From Christensenella sp. UBA4247 (lineage in GTDB: Bacteria; Bacillota; Clostridia; Christensenellales; CAG-1252): 31,996 nt of DNA. A model generated the notes under the pieces. It was given only the letters and a program-made list of their open reading frames with translations, was not told the origin of the DNA and ran no database searches. This document shows positions 1-9,608 of the stretch, piece after piece (position 1 is the first letter of the stretch; every line of letters starts with the position of its first letter). The translations under genes and the position numbers were made by a program. Where the stretch lies: the NCBI GenBank assembly GCA_002395405.1, contig DGWX01000008.1, positions 1 to 31,996 of the forward strand, written 5' to 3'.

Positions 1-3000
1 CGTTCCGCCGGTGAGGCTACCCGTTGCCGTATTCGGGCTGTACGCGTAACTTTTCTTATTAAGCAGATTATTATTCGTATCGTAGGTGTACGTTATGGTT
101 GCGTTGACGTACGCGTTATCCTCGCGGATCAATCTGCCGAGCAAGTCATAGTTATAAGTAACTTTTACGGTACTTCCTTCCTTGATCTGCCAAATGTTAT
201 ACGGATTGCTGCGTTGCGTTTTGACGCTGCCCAACGCGGGGTTATCCATACAATAGGTGTAGTTGTAGGTAATGCCGCTATTGCTTCCGTAGGTGATCGC
301 CTTCGCGGTAACCGTATAGGACGTGTTGGTTACTCCGCCCGAAACCGTACCGTTTAGATAGGTATAAGTTTCGGCAAGGATATTCGCCGCGGAGTGTTTT
401 TCCGCTTTCAGCGCAATTCCCGTTTCTCTTCCGAGGGAGTCGTAAGCATAGGAAACGTAATTATCGTTATAGAGGGTTTGATTCGAAAGCCTGTCGTCGA
501 GGCAAGAGAGATTCTTTGCCGTGATTCTGACGTTTCCGATGCGTAGCCAAGCGCTGGTTTCATAGCCGAGTTCTATCCCGATTACCTTTTTCCCGGGCGT
601 TGAGGTAAGGGTGTACGACTGCCAATTCGTTGAGTACGTAATATAGGGATTCGCTCCGTAAGTGATGGTGTTATCGCTGTAACGGAAACGAAGTCCGCGG
701 ACCATGGAGTTTAATTCGGTTTGCGAGTAATTGTTGACCAAATTGCTGTCCAACGCGTCCAATCTTACGCGGTAGGAAACGGTTATACAATCTCCTCCGT
801 TTGCCGTTGCATTCGGATCGACCAAAGAGCGATACACCGAATTTCCGCCCTGTATGCCGACAAAATACGTGGCGCCATGGACTTTTATGATGTTCGAAAT
901 AATATCGGTATCGCTTACTCTTTCTTCCGGCATCGACTGCGGCGCATAAGACTGATTGGCGGCGTTTCCAATCGCCCAATTTACGTCCCATGCGTTCTTT
1001 TCCGCGCAGATATTCATATTGCCGATTTCCAGCCATTGGGCGCTACCTTGCGGCAACCGCAAAGCTACCGCCGTCTTGGTCTTGTTAACGGGAATGGAAA
1101 AGAATTGCCAACCGGTATTCAGCGCTAACGTTTGATAGAGAGAATGCGAACCGTCGGAATAGATCAGGCAAGGAACGTATATCGTGGGCGAACCGGAAGG
1201 GACAGAAAGCAATCTTGCCCAAAAGGTTATGGTATCGTTTTTGACGCCCGATTTCAACGCGGCTGTATCTACAAGCGAATAATAGTAATTATTATATTTA
1301 AACGAATTATGATGCAGTTTTACAATATTTTTGATGATGATCCCGTTATATTCTTCATCCGGCATCTTTGTTATCGCAGAAGAACCGGAAGGCTTGTTCT
1401 GTTGCATCCAATCGAAATCCCAAAGATTCACGTAGCCGTTATCATATTCGTAATTTTCGGTAAGGAATTGATAGGGCGCATGGTAGGTTGCGCTATTGGC
1501 GCTCGTTCCGTATTGCGAGACCTTGATCGAAGAGATATTTCCGTCCAAGTCGCGCGTATAGACAAAACGAACGCCGTTCGGATAGGTGGAATTCTTGATC
1601 AATTTATTATCTTCCGTAAGGATCCTGCCGTATTCGAGGCTCGGCGAGTTATAGGTATAGGTAATCTGCGTGGCGCCGTTTATCGCCACCGTTTCCGTAA
1701 GCCCGTTGCGAGTCCTCGTCATCGCGCCGGAATAAGAAGTCGCCGTACCGGCTATATAAAAGGCGGGTGCGTTCGCTTCTATGTTTATATTTTTTATTAC
1801 GGTCCCGTATGCGTCGTATAAAGCCGCGTTTACATATTTGTAATCGCATACTTTTCCGCTTCCCGCCGTTTGATAATTTCCTTGTATGGAATAGCTTGCT
1901 CTATCGGAGGAAAAAGCGATTTGCTTATAGCAATAGTGATTCAGTTCGTCATAGGTCGCGATCAAATCGCCGGTTACGGAATATTCGTAAACGTAACGAT
2001 TCACCGTGTTATTATTTATCTTTTCTTCCAAACGAACGATTCGATACAGCGCGTCATACGTATAAAGCTCGGTATATCCATTTGCTAAGGATTTAGACAA
2101 CAAAACGCCTTCGTCGTCATATACGTACGTTATTTGCGACGCCCCGTTTAGCTTTACTGCAAGAACGTTGCCCCATTTGTCATACTCGTAAGAATAAGTC
2201 GTATTGTTTGGCATAACGACTTTTTTCAATTGACCGACGTGGATCGTTTTCGGGTCGCTGCTTGCGGATAGATCCGCCATTGTATAATAGTGATAGACAG
2301 TTGACGTAAGGGTCGTTCCGGCGGAATTTTTACTGCGCACGGTGATCGTGGCGGGTAGGGCGGAGAAGGTGCTTCCCTCTCCGTAATCATATTCAACGTA
2401 TGTACCGTCGTTAAACGTCGTCTTTTTAAGCAACCCGGAATACGCGTAAGAATTGCTTACGGTTTGGAAGCCGAGGCTGTCCGTCGTCGTAATAACGTCG
2501 ATCAGGTTATTCGAAATAGAGGAATAAGCGGTGGCGGTTGCGATCTTATAGGCATTATCCGACGTGGAAAAAGCGGAAGATGTTTCCCTTCCTTTCGCGT
2601 CGTAGGTATAGGTGGTTTTTACTTTGCGCGTCAAATCGGAGCTGGAAATAACGTTTCCGGCCGAATCTTTTTTTATTTCGTACTTTCCTACGCCGTTAAC
2701 GGAAATAACGTCGTTCGATCCGCCGGCATTATACTCGTAATCATTGTTGCCATCGGAATAAGCGGCGTTGTTACCCAGCGAATCATAGCTGTATTCGGAG
2801 AACTTCGCCCGAACCAAAGATACGTTATCCACATACAAACTGCCTTTTATGCTTTCTAACCGAATACCGATTTCAACGTACTTCGCGGAAAGAGGCGCGT
2901 TAAAGTTGTTTGAAAGTTTATACCACGCGTCAAACGGCAAATCGATTTTTTTCACTATTTCTTCCGATATCGGATTCTCGTTTTTGTCATATAGTCTATA

Positions 3001-6000
3001 AACCAATCCGATATAGGCGTCGTCGTTTTGCGGATAATATCTTCCGGAACGTTTGAGCCAGACCGAAAGATTATACGCCGTTTCGCTAGCATTGTTCTCG
3101 ATCGCGACTCTTTGATGATAGTACAAAAAACCGTTTCCGGTACTTGCCAACGCTTCGCATTCCTCTTCTGATATGTATGATGCGGTATAAGCGGTCCCGC
3201 TGACGCTCCAATTTTCATCACGAATAAACGATCCGTTGACTGCATTGTTAAATACCGTGTTTACGCCGTACGGAGTATAGTTGAGCTGTATTTTATCAAA
3301 ATAAACGACGCCGGCGCAATCCTTCATGGCGAGACCCACTTTTGCGCCTGCGGAATCGATCAATTCACACGCGAAATAAACGTCGATAAATCCGTTATTA
3401 TTCGTCTCTAAGGAAGCTTTTATGTATTCACTTCTGCCACATACGCTCCCGCTTGCGTCTTTTAAGTAAATATAAGCGCCGTAATCGCTGCCGCTACTTT
3501 TGGGGAACAGTACATTCTCAACTCTTATGCTCCCCGATACGGTATATCTGCCCGATGCGGTTGCCAGCGGTTCGTTTTGCTCCACAGAAAAAGACGAAGG
3601 TGTGGAAACGAACATCTCCAAAGACTGTTTGCCGTGTGAGGCGTATTGGGTACTGATTTGCGCGCGTTTATAAGGATTATTCGAATTGGAGATCGACCAT
3701 GCGGTCGTTCCGTTTTCAAAACTCATATTGCGACCGAAGCTTTCAACGTTTGCCACATACGAAGCCGATAGGATCGGTTTGTTGTTATTCACATTGATCG
3801 CTTCTCCTTCCGCCGTATTATATGCGGTATCAATCGACATAGACGAGTATTCGTCAACATAAGAAGAGACCGGTCTTCCGCAAACGTCATAACTCTTCTT
3901 AATACGGAAGTTACTAACAAAATATTCCTGACAATTCTCCATATACGGCGCAACTTCGATATAGGGTAAATAGATTGCTTTTGCCGTCATTTCAGCGAGA
4001 TACCCTAACAGCAGAAGCGCAATAATCGGATTATTCGAGTTTCCTTGTAACGATTCGATAAGATTTCCGAGCCTTCTCAGCTCACCGAAAACCGCTTCGT
4101 TATATTCCTCTATGGAATGATAAGGCACATAAGCTTCGCCACTTTTCGCGTTTACGCTGAACGTCAAACCATGGCAATAAACGTTATCCTGAATATGAAC
4201 GTCATCTTGCGTGCTTTCCGAATTGAAATCATGCCAAACGCTTCTTACTTTTGCGGTTTCGGGCTTAAACATATCGGGAATATTGTTCAATCCGAAAGTC
4301 GTTACGCCGGTTCTATCTGTTATCAACTTGATTGCATAACCGCTCTCGTTTGAAATACGGTTCAGCAAAGCGTCATACTCATACTGCGAGTAGGTCGAAT
4401 CGTCGTTCGTTATTTTGCTAAGCTTATTATTGGCGTAGGTAAAACCGATCGTTGCCGTCGTCGAACCGTCTGCCCTTTTATAAGTAATGGAAGACAGGTA
4501 TCCGCTACCACTATAATTAAAGAGTAGAGCATGGGAATTATTATCATTAATTTGCGTAATTTTTAAGCCGCTTGTTGAGCCTTGACTCCCGCTGCCGTAA
4601 ACGATATTTACGATTCCGCCCGTTTTTTTATCTACCGTTTTGAAAAGCCGACCTTGCTGATCGAACCATTTTTCGTTGTTGTCCGCATCGAGCATCTTCT
4701 TGTTCGATCCGACCGTATACAATTTCAGTCCCAAGCCGTCTTCGTCTTCCACGGTGTTCGTTGCGGAATTTTGGCGGAAACAATGCATGGTTCCGTCCTC
4801 GTCGTAATATTCGTAACCGTTGCTGCGGGACCTTATAATTTGCTGATAATTCAGTTTCCATCCATAACCCAAATTGAAATTTGCGAAAACATTATCAACG
4901 TTGAAGCTCCCATCGCTATATCGATCCATATAAACGTGTTGTAAAACGATCGGAGTGTCCGTTTCAATTGCCGCGTCCGTATGAACGACGGTTGCTTCGT
5001 CGTTGTAGGTGTTGATGAAAATATCATTTTTTCCGATAGAATACCGGTCATAATCCCAATAGCTCTCCAAGCCGACCATATTTCGATAATAGATCTCCAC
5101 AATGGGTCGGTAATTGATGTTCGGATAGTCTTCATTGAATAAAGATACTGCGCCGCTTGACGTATTAAACGCAAACCCATGATAACTATCATTGTCTTCG
5201 AAATCTATGGCATTTTTTATGCTTTCCGTAATGTCAAAGGGAAATTGAGCGACAATTTGAGGATTAAATGGACCTACTTGCTTTTTCAAATAGGGGGTAT
5301 ACATATTATTGGGATTGAAATAATAGTTTTTGTATATATCGTCCTCGGGCCCCGATTGCCCATAAGGTACCGCAGTATCCGTAGGGGGTTCGTCATCATT
5401 AAACTCGTTAGGGTTCTCCCACATTTGTAAAGTTGTAGTTATACCCATTCGTCCGTAAAATCGTAAAGTTGCGCTAAGGATGACCGACTTTTTTACCGAA
5501 ACGGGTATATTGAAATCAATAAAAGAGAAGCTTGTTGTGGAGACAGACATCGTGCCATTGTCGATCGTGGTCGTTGATGCGCTTTTAAAATCGGCATTGT
5601 TGCTAATTATAACAGAGGGATCAATTGTGATCGGGAATACTCTCGCGCTGTCATTCATCCATTTGGCTTCGGGTACAACGGACAAGAGATATCTGTCTCC
5701 TTTGTTTTCCAATTTATACGTCACCTCGTTCGATCTCGCATTCGCAGAATCGAACATATAGCCTTTGGGAATAGTGAGAATGCGCTTTCCGGATTTGTTT
5801 ACGGCATCAATATCTCCCTTTTCGGATAAAACCAATTTGAGGTCGTTCGTTGTGATTTCATATTCGAAAACGTAGTCTTTGAGAGGTTTATTGACTATGA
5901 TGTTTTCTTTAAGCTCCCTTCCGATTAGGTTATGCTCCAATTCGATGTTCTTATTTTGAAAATAATACCGCATCGAACTTTGCGAATGGATCTCATACTT

Positions 6001-6606
6001 ATATTCCTTACCCGTGTTTATCGTTTTGGAATCGATGCGAGTATCGATCTTCGCTTTCCTCTCTTTGCTTGCTTCTTGCTTCAAAAGACCGAAAGACAAG
6101 CTGTAATTGCCAACGCGAACCGTACTCTTTGCGCCGTTTCGGTAAGACTCCGGAAGTTCTACCCTGAAATCATTCATTTGATTTCTATACTTACCGTCAT
6201 CATCTTTTACGAGACGATTGTCTATCTCCTGATATCGATCCCCGTCCAAATAGTGAACGTCATAACCGAAAACGTTTACGACGTAGCTACCGTCGCTCAG
6301 TTTAAAGTGCTTTTCCGTTGCGGTTCGTCGAGAGGTTTCTTCATATAACACTTCGGCGGTTTTATAATCGTTTGAGCCGAAAACAGCAGTTTTATCCGCA
6401 TTTTTTTCGGAATCGGACGCGCCGGAGAGAAGGCGGGAATCTTCGATCGATGAAACAAGATCTCCGTTAAAACTATCCGCATTTGCCCAAATATAATCGG
6501 GCGCTTTGTGCGCGCTGATCGTCAAAGCGGCGATGGTCGCTACAAAGAAAAAGAAGAAAAAAAGAATCATTCGATTGAAAAAAAGAGTTTTTGTTTTGCT
6601 TTTCAC
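1..6606 (-). CDS. Giant secreted RHS/YD-repeat protein, C-terminus beyond window (partial)
   Basis: The minus-strand frame is open for 2202 codons from a GTG at 6606 to the left edge, with no stop or frameshift seen. GGAGG (6616-6620) lies 9 nt upstream; an internal ATG at codon 13 is a weaker alternative start. Order seen: signal peptide or anchor (about 1-33, run of Phe/Leu/Val after KSKTKTLFFNR); N-terminal beta domain with FPITIDPSV near 325-333; a DNRLRE-like segment to about 540 (SYHGFAFNTSSG); GYGWKLNY near 580, typical of RHS proteins; binding-type beta modules at about 960-1113 and 1116-1270; YD repeats about 1271-1727 (YTYDAKGRE, YSYEYDKWGN); two more related modules at about 1728-1875 and 1875-2030; more YD repeats to the edge (YDSLGRETG, YDLLGRLI). 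The RHS family forms a hollow shell around a variable C-terminal toxin or effector; that part is not in the window, so toxin activity is inference. Base composition is more AT-rich than the arg genes. Confidence 0.9.
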   Translation of the reverse strand, partial: MKSKTKTLFFNRMILFFFFFFVATIAALTISAHKAPDYIWANADSFNGDLVSSIEDSRLLSGASDSEKNADKTAVFGSNDYKTAEVLYEETSRRTATEKHFKLSDGSYVVNVFGYDVHYLDGDRYQEIDNRLVKDDDGKYRNQMNDFRVELPESYRNGAKSTVRVGNYSLSFGLLKQEASKERKAKIDTRIDSKTINTGKEYKYEIHSQSSMRYYFQNKNIELEHNLIGRELKENIIVNKPLKDYVFEYEITTNDLKLVLSEKGDIDAVNKSGKRILTIPKGYMFDSANARSNEVTYKLENKGDRYLLSVVPEAKWMNDSARVFPITIDPSVIISNNADFKSASTTTIDNGTMSVSTTSFSFIDFNIPVSVKKSVILSATLRFYGRMGITTTLQMWENPNEFNDDEPPTDTAVPYGQSGPEDDIYKNYYFNPNNMYTPYLKKQVGPFNPQIVAQFPFDITESIKNAIDFEDNDSYHGFAFNTSSGAVSLFNEDYPNINYRPIVEIYYRNMVGLESYWDYDRYSIGKNDIFINTYNDEATVVHTDAAIETDTPIVLQHVYMDRYSDGSFNVDNVFANFNLGYGWKLNYQQIIRSRSNGYEYYDEDGTMHCFRQNSATNTVEDEDGLGLKLYTVGSNKKMLDADNNEKWFDQQGRLFKTVDKKTGGIVNIVYGSGSQGSTSGLKITQINDNNSHALLFNYSGSGYLSSITYKRADGSTTATIGFTYANNKLSKITNDDSTYSQYEYDALLNRISNESGYAIKLITDRTGVTTFGLNNIPDMFKPETAKVRSVWHDFNSESTQDDVHIQDNVYCHGLTFSVNAKSGEAYVPYHSIEEYNEAVFGELRRLGNLIESLQGNSNNPIIALLLLGYLAEMTAKAIYLPYIEVAPYMENCQEYFVSNFRIKKSYDVCGRPVSSYVDEYSSMSIDTAYNTAEGEAINVNNNKPILSASYVANVESFGRNMSFENGTTAWSISNSNNPYKRAQISTQYASHGKQSLEMFVSTPSSFSVEQNEPLATASGRYTVSGSIRVENVLFPKSSGSDYGAYIYLKDASGSVCGRSEYIKASLETNNNGFIDVYFACELIDSAGAKVGLAMKDCAGVVYFDKIQLNYTPYGVNTVFNNAVNGSFIRDENWSVSGTAYTASYISEEECEALASTGNGFLYYHQRVAIENNASETAYNLSVWLKRSGRYYPQNDDAYIGLVYRLYDKNENPISEEIVKKIDLPFDAWYKLSNNFNAPLSAKYVEIGIRLESIKGSLYVDNVSLVRAKFSEYSYDSLGNNAAYSDGNNDYEYNAGGSNDVISVNGVGKYEIKKDSAGNVISSSDLTRKVKTTYTYDAKGRETSSAFSTSDNAYKIATATAYSSISNNLIDVITTTDSLGFQTVSNSYAYSGLLKKTTFNDGTYVEYDYGEGSTFSALPATITVRSKNSAGTTLTSTVYHYYTMADLSASSDPKTIHVGQLKKVVMPNNTTYSYEYDKWGNVLAVKLNGASQITYVYDDEGVLLSKSLANGYTELYTYDALYRIVRLEEKINNNTVNRYVYEYSVTGDLIATYDELNHYCYKQIAFSSDRASYSIQGNYQTAGSGKVCDYKYVNAALYDAYGTVIKNINIEANAPAFYIAGTATSYSGAMTRTRNGLTETVAINGATQITYTYNSPSLEYGRILTEDNKLIKNSTYPNGVRFVYTRDLDGNISSIKVSQYGTSANSATYHAPYQFLTENYEYDNGYVNLWDFDWMQQNKPSGSSAITKMPDEEYNGIIIKNIVKLHHNSFKYNNYYYSLVDTAALKSGVKNDTITFWARLLSVPSGSPTIYVPCLIYSDGSHSLYQTLALNTGWQFFSIPVNKTKTAVALRLPQGSAQWLEIGNMNICAEKNAWDVNWAIGNAANQSYAPQSMPEERVSDTDIISNIIKVHGATYFVGIQGGNSVYRSLVDPNATANGGDCITVSYRVRLDALDSNLVNNYSQTELNSMVRGLRFRYSDNTITYGANPYITYSTNWQSYTLTSTPGKKVIGIELGYETSAWLRIGNVRITAKNLSCLDDRLSNQTLYNDNYVSYAYDSLGRETGIALKAEKHSAANILAETYTYLNGTVSGGVTNTSYTVTAKAITYGSNSGITYNYTYCMDNPALGSVKTQRSNPYNIWQIKEGSTVKVTYNYDLLGRLIREDNAYVNATITYTYDTNNNLLNKKSYAYSPNTATGSLTGGT

Positions 6607-6668
6607 TGAGCCGAGCCTCCTTCGTTTGTAAAAGATAAATTACAAAATAGCTGCAATTGGTTGCATTT

Positions 6669-6698
6669 ATATTAACATATGATGACAATATTTGTAAA
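6669..6698 (-). promoter_or_regulatory. Possible promoter of the RHS gene
   Basis: Read on the minus strand, TTTACA (complement of 6693-6698) and TAATAT (complement of 6669-6674) are 18 nt apart and about 60 nt upstream of the GTG start. The match to sigma-A consensus is modest in a very AT-rich stretch, so this is only a candidate. Confidence 0.3.
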
Positions 6699-6861
6699 TA
6701 CCTTATTTCAAATTTAAGACACAAATGTTATTTATCCATTACATAGCAGAAAGAGATGGGAAAACGAGGTTTTTTCTCGTTGATTCGCAAAACGGAAAGA
6801 TCGCGAATCCGTTTTCGTAAGACAGACTTGAACAGCGAGAGCGAACAAAGAATGTCGAATT

Positions 6862-6911
6862 TGCATAAAATAAAAAATATGCGCTAAATAATGCATAAAA
6901 ATAAAAAATAT
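6862..6911. repeat. Pair of AT-rich direct repeats, candidate ArgR-type operator
   Basis: TGCATAAAATAAAAAATAT (6862-6880) recurs as TGCATAAAAATAAAAAATAT (6892-6911), start to start 30 bp, close to three helical turns. Each copy also has weak dyad symmetry: GCATA/TATGC at 6863-6882 and CATAAA/TTTATG at 6893-6915. TGCATAAAAATA differs at two positions from TGAATAAAAATT, the left part of a classical ARG box, but the right half is poor. The position just upstream of the arg promoter suggests a regulator site; ArgR/AhrC binding is inference. Confidence 0.4.
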
Positions 6912-6943
6912 TTATGAAAAATTGAAAAATATACAAAAATTAT

Positions 6944-6973
6944 TTGACGAGCATACAGAGACTCGGGTATAAT
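6944..6973 (+). promoter_or_regulatory. Sigma-A-type promoter of the arginine operon
   Basis: TTGACG (6944-6949), an 18-nt spacer, then perfect TATAAT (6968-6973). The transcript would begin near 6980, leaving a leader of only about 24 nt before the argG ATG. That leaves no room for a T-box or riboswitch downstream of this promoter. Confidence 0.8.
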
Positions 6974-7003
6974 CGAATCATCAATCCAAAAGGAGAGAAA
7001 AAA

Positions 7004-8227
7004 ATGGATAAAAAAGAAATCAAAAAAGTCGTACTTGCATACTCGGGAGGGCTGGACACCTCGATCATCATTCCTTGGCTCAAAGAGAATTACGGCGGGT
7101 GCGAAGTTATAGCCGTTGCGGCGAACGTCGGGCAGGCGGACGAGCTGGACGGTTTGGAAGAAAAGGCGCTCAAAACGGGCGCGGACAAAATTTACATTTT
7201 GGATCTGACGGACGAGTATGTAAACGACTATATCGTTCCCACGATGCAAGCGGGCGCTTTGTATGAAGAATATTATCTCGGAACGTCGCACGCTCGCCCC
7301 GTGATCGCGAAAGCGCTCGTGGAGATCGCTAAGAAGGAAAAGGCGGACGCGATCTGCCACGGCTGCACGGGCAAAGGAAACGACCAAGTTCGTTTCGAGC
7401 TCGGCATCAAGCATTTCGCTCCCGAAATGAAGGTCATCGCGCCTTGGCGCGAATGGTCGATCAAATCGCGCGAAGAGGAGATCGAGTATGCGGAAGCGCA
7501 CAATATCCCCCTCAAAATCAACAAAGAGACCAATTACAGCAAGGATAAGAATCTCTGGCACTTGTCTCACGAAGGTCTCGACCTCGAAGATACCGGAAAC
7601 GAGCCGCAGTACGAGAAGCCGGGCTTCCTCGAAATGGGCGTTTCTCCGATCGACGCGCCGGACTGTCCGACCTATATCGAGCTGACCTTCGAAAAAGGCG
7701 TTCCGACTTCCCTGAACGGAGAGAAAATGACGCCGAAAGAGATCATTCTCGCGCTGAACAAACTCGGCGGCGCGAATGGGATCGGTCTTGTGGACATCGT
7801 GGAGAATCGCCTTGTCGGAATGAAGTGCCGCGGCGTATATGAGACGCCGGGCGGCGCGATCCTTTACACGGCGCATTCCTATCTCGAAAGCGTAACGCTG
7901 GATAAGCTGACGATGCACGAGAAGCAAAAGCTCGCGATCACCTTCGGCGAACTTGTTTATAACGGGCAATGGTTCAGCCCGCTCCGCGAAGCTCTTTCGG
8001 CGTTCGTCAATAAGACGCAAGAGACGGTCAGCGGCAAAGTAAAGCTGAAACTGTATAAAGGCAACGTGATCAAAGCGGGCGTTTGGAGCGATTTTTCTCT
8101 TTACAGCGAGGAGATCGCAACCTTCGGCGAAAGCGATTACGATCAAACCGATTCCAAGGGCTTTATTACCTTGTACGGACTGCCGACCAAGGTGCAAGCC
8201 CTCGTTCAAAATAAGGTGAAACAATAA
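7004..8227 (+). CDS. argG: Argininosuccinate synthase
   Basis: Joins citrulline and aspartate using ATP to give argininosuccinate, the penultimate step of arginine synthesis in the cytoplasm. The 407-residue product has the family's usual length. Near residue 12 it carries the N-type ATP pyrophosphatase loop AYSGGLDTS, followed by conserved blocks such as [13 protein letters not shown] and the GGA..L.TAHSYLE segment. The ATG at 7004 is preferred because AGGAG (6991-6995) sits 8 nt before it and the protein begins in register with the family. An in-frame TTG at 6944 is part of the -35 element and cannot be the start. It is the first gene of the operon, and its stop is followed after one base by argH. 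Confidence 0.97.
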   Translation: MDKKEIKKVVLAYSGGLDTSIIIPWLKENYGGCEVIAVAANVGQADELDGLEEKALKTGADKIYILDLTDEYVNDYIVPTMQAGALYEEYYLGTSHARPVIAKALVEIAKKEKADAICHGCTGKGNDQVRFELGIKHFAPEMKVIAPWREWSIKSREEEIEYAEAHNIPLKINKETNYSKDKNLWHLSHEGLDLEDTGNEPQYEKPGFLEMGVSPIDAPDCPTYIELTFEKGVPTSLNGEKMTPKEIILALNKLGGANGIGLVDIVENRLVGMKCRGVYETPGGAILYTAHSYLESVTLDKLTMHEKQKLAITFGELVYNGQWFSPLREALSAFVNKTQETVSGKVKLKLYKGNVIKAGVWSDFSLYSEEIATFGESDYDQTDSKGFITLYGLPTKVQALVQNKVKQ

Positions 8228-8228
8228 T

Positions 8229-9608
8229 ATGGCAAAATTATGGGAAGGGCTTGTAAGCGGAGTGATGAGCGAGGCGGCGGATAGTTTTAACGCCTCGATC
8301 AAATTCGATAAGCGCCTATTGGAAGAAGATATAGACGGATCCATTGTGCACGCGCGAATGCTCGGAAAGCAGGGGATCATAGAAGAAGCGGAAGCGGAGA
8401 AGATCGCGTCCGCTCTTCTCTCCCTAAAAGAAGAGGTCCTTTCGGGGGCGCTCGCCGTGGACGAAACGGCGGAGGACGTCCACACGTTTGTGGAGCAAAC
8501 GCTGACCGCGCGCATCGGTTCTCTCGGGAAAAAGCTCCATACCGCGCGCAGTCGAAACGATCAGGTCGCGCTGGATATGCGTCTTTTCGCGCGCAAAACC
8601 GCGGGGGAAGTAATCGAACTGCTTACTTCGCTCGTAAGCGCGCTTGCGGATAAAGCGGAAGAATATAAAGGCGCGGTGATGCCGGGATACACCCATTTGC
8701 AACGCGCGCAGCCGATCACCTTCGGGCATCATCTTTGCTGCTATGCCTATCAATTTCTTCGCGACAGGGATCGCGTAAAAGACGCAAAAAAAAGGCTGAA
8801 CCTTTCTCCGATCGGTTCGGCGGCGCTTGCCGGAACGACCTATCCGATCGATCGCGCTTTCGAAGCGAAATCGCTCGGATTCGACGGCGTGATCCCGAAT
8901 AGTTTGGACGGGGTTTCGGATCGCGATTATCTCGTGGAGCTTCTATCCGCGTTCGCGCTTATTTCCGTTCATTTATCCCGTTTGTCGGAAGAACTCGTTC
9001 TTTGGAGCAGTTGGGAATTTAAGTTTATCGAACTTTCGAGCGACTTTACGACGGGTTCGTCCATTATGCCGCAAAAGAAAAATCCCGATATTGCCGAATT
9101 GACGCGCGGGAAGACGGGGCGGGTGGTCGGATCGCTCGTGGCGATGCTGACGATGCTGAAATCCCTTCCTCTCGCTTACAACAAAGATATGCAGGAAGAC
9201 AAGGAGATCTTTTTCGACGCGGCGGATACCGTGATCGCCTGCCTGACGGTCGCATCTCCGATGATCGCCTCTCTTCGCGCTAAAACCGAGAATATGGAAA
9301 AAGCGGCGAAAGAAGGATATATAAACGCGACCGATCTTGCCGACTATCTGACGAAGAAAGGCGTTCCTTTCCGCGAATCCTATAAAACGGCGGGCGCGAT
9401 CGTTCGCGCGGCGGCGGCAAAGGGCGTAACGCTGGACGAAATTCCTCTCTCGGAGTACAAGGCGATCGATCCCTTATTCGGAGAGGATCTATATGAGGCG
9501 ATCTCCCTCGAAACTTGCGTAAACAAGCGGACGAGCGAAGGCGGAAGCGCCGTTTCGGAAGTGGAAAAACAGATCGTGTCGATCAGGAAAGAGATAGAAA
9601 ATGTATAA
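8229..9608 (+). CDS. argH: Argininosuccinate lyase
   Basis: Splits argininosuccinate into arginine and fumarate, the last step of the pathway. The 459-residue length is typical of the fumarase/aspartase superfamily. The signature GSSIMPQKKNPD starts near residue 276 and contains the catalytic serine on the mobile loop. TARSRNDQV (about 105-113) and GYTHLQRAQP (about 155-164) are the other two conserved active-site regions. The start lies one base after the argG stop, and the last 8 bases overlap argC, so translational coupling is likely. Nothing is missing from the catalytic core. Confidence 0.97.
   Translation: MAKLWEGLVSGVMSEAADSFNASIKFDKRLLEEDIDGSIVHARMLGKQGIIEEAEAEKIASALLSLKEEVLSGALAVDETAEDVHTFVEQTLTARIGSLGKKLHTARSRNDQVALDMRLFARKTAGEVIELLTSLVSALADKAEEYKGAVMPGYTHLQRAQPITFGHHLCCYAYQFLRDRDRVKDAKKRLNLSPIGSAALAGTTYPIDRAFEAKSLGFDGVIPNSLDGVSDRDYLVELLSAFALISVHLSRLSEELVLWSSWEFKFIELSSDFTTGSSIMPQKKNPDIAELTRGKTGRVVGSLVAMLTMLKSLPLAYNKDMQEDKEIFFDAADTVIACLTVASPMIASLRAKTENMEKAAKEGYINATDLADYLTKKGVPFRESYKTAGAIVRAAAAKGVTLDEIPLSEYKAIDPLFGEDLYEAISLETCVNKRTSEGGSAVSEVEKQIVSIRKEIENV

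Larger units (their letters stand above)
6607..7003. other. 397-bp divergent intergenic region between the RHS gene and argG
   Basis: No gene is seen here. The RHS-proximal part (6607-6740) is AT-rich and holds the RHS ribosome binding site and a weak minus-strand promoter candidate. The middle (6760-6820) holds small inverted repeats: ACGAG/CTCGT around 6765-6780, and two overlapping hairpins at 6782-6815. The argG-proximal part (6850-7003) holds two AT-rich direct repeats, then the arg promoter and ribosome binding site. The region probably controls both divergent transcripts. Confidence 0.7.

Noticed and set aside
721..6348. Several plus-strand open frames of 60-230 codons
   Set aside because: All lie antisense to the unbroken RHS reading frame; their translations are low-information shadows, rich in Arg and Ile, with no consistent start signals.
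1..6606. RHS gene as a pseudogene
   Set aside because: Reading the minus strand in the frame of the GTG at 6606 gives no stop or net frameshift down to base 1, and typical RHS motifs occur in order.
6760..6781. AACGAG/CTCGTT inverted repeat as a terminator
   Set aside because: The stem is only about 6 bp, the T-run is in the loop instead of downstream, and no gene ends here.
6944..7003. Upstream TTG start for argG
   Set aside because: The TTG is the first half of the -35 hexamer, upstream of the transcription start; the ATG at 7004 has a good ribosome binding site and the family N-terminus.
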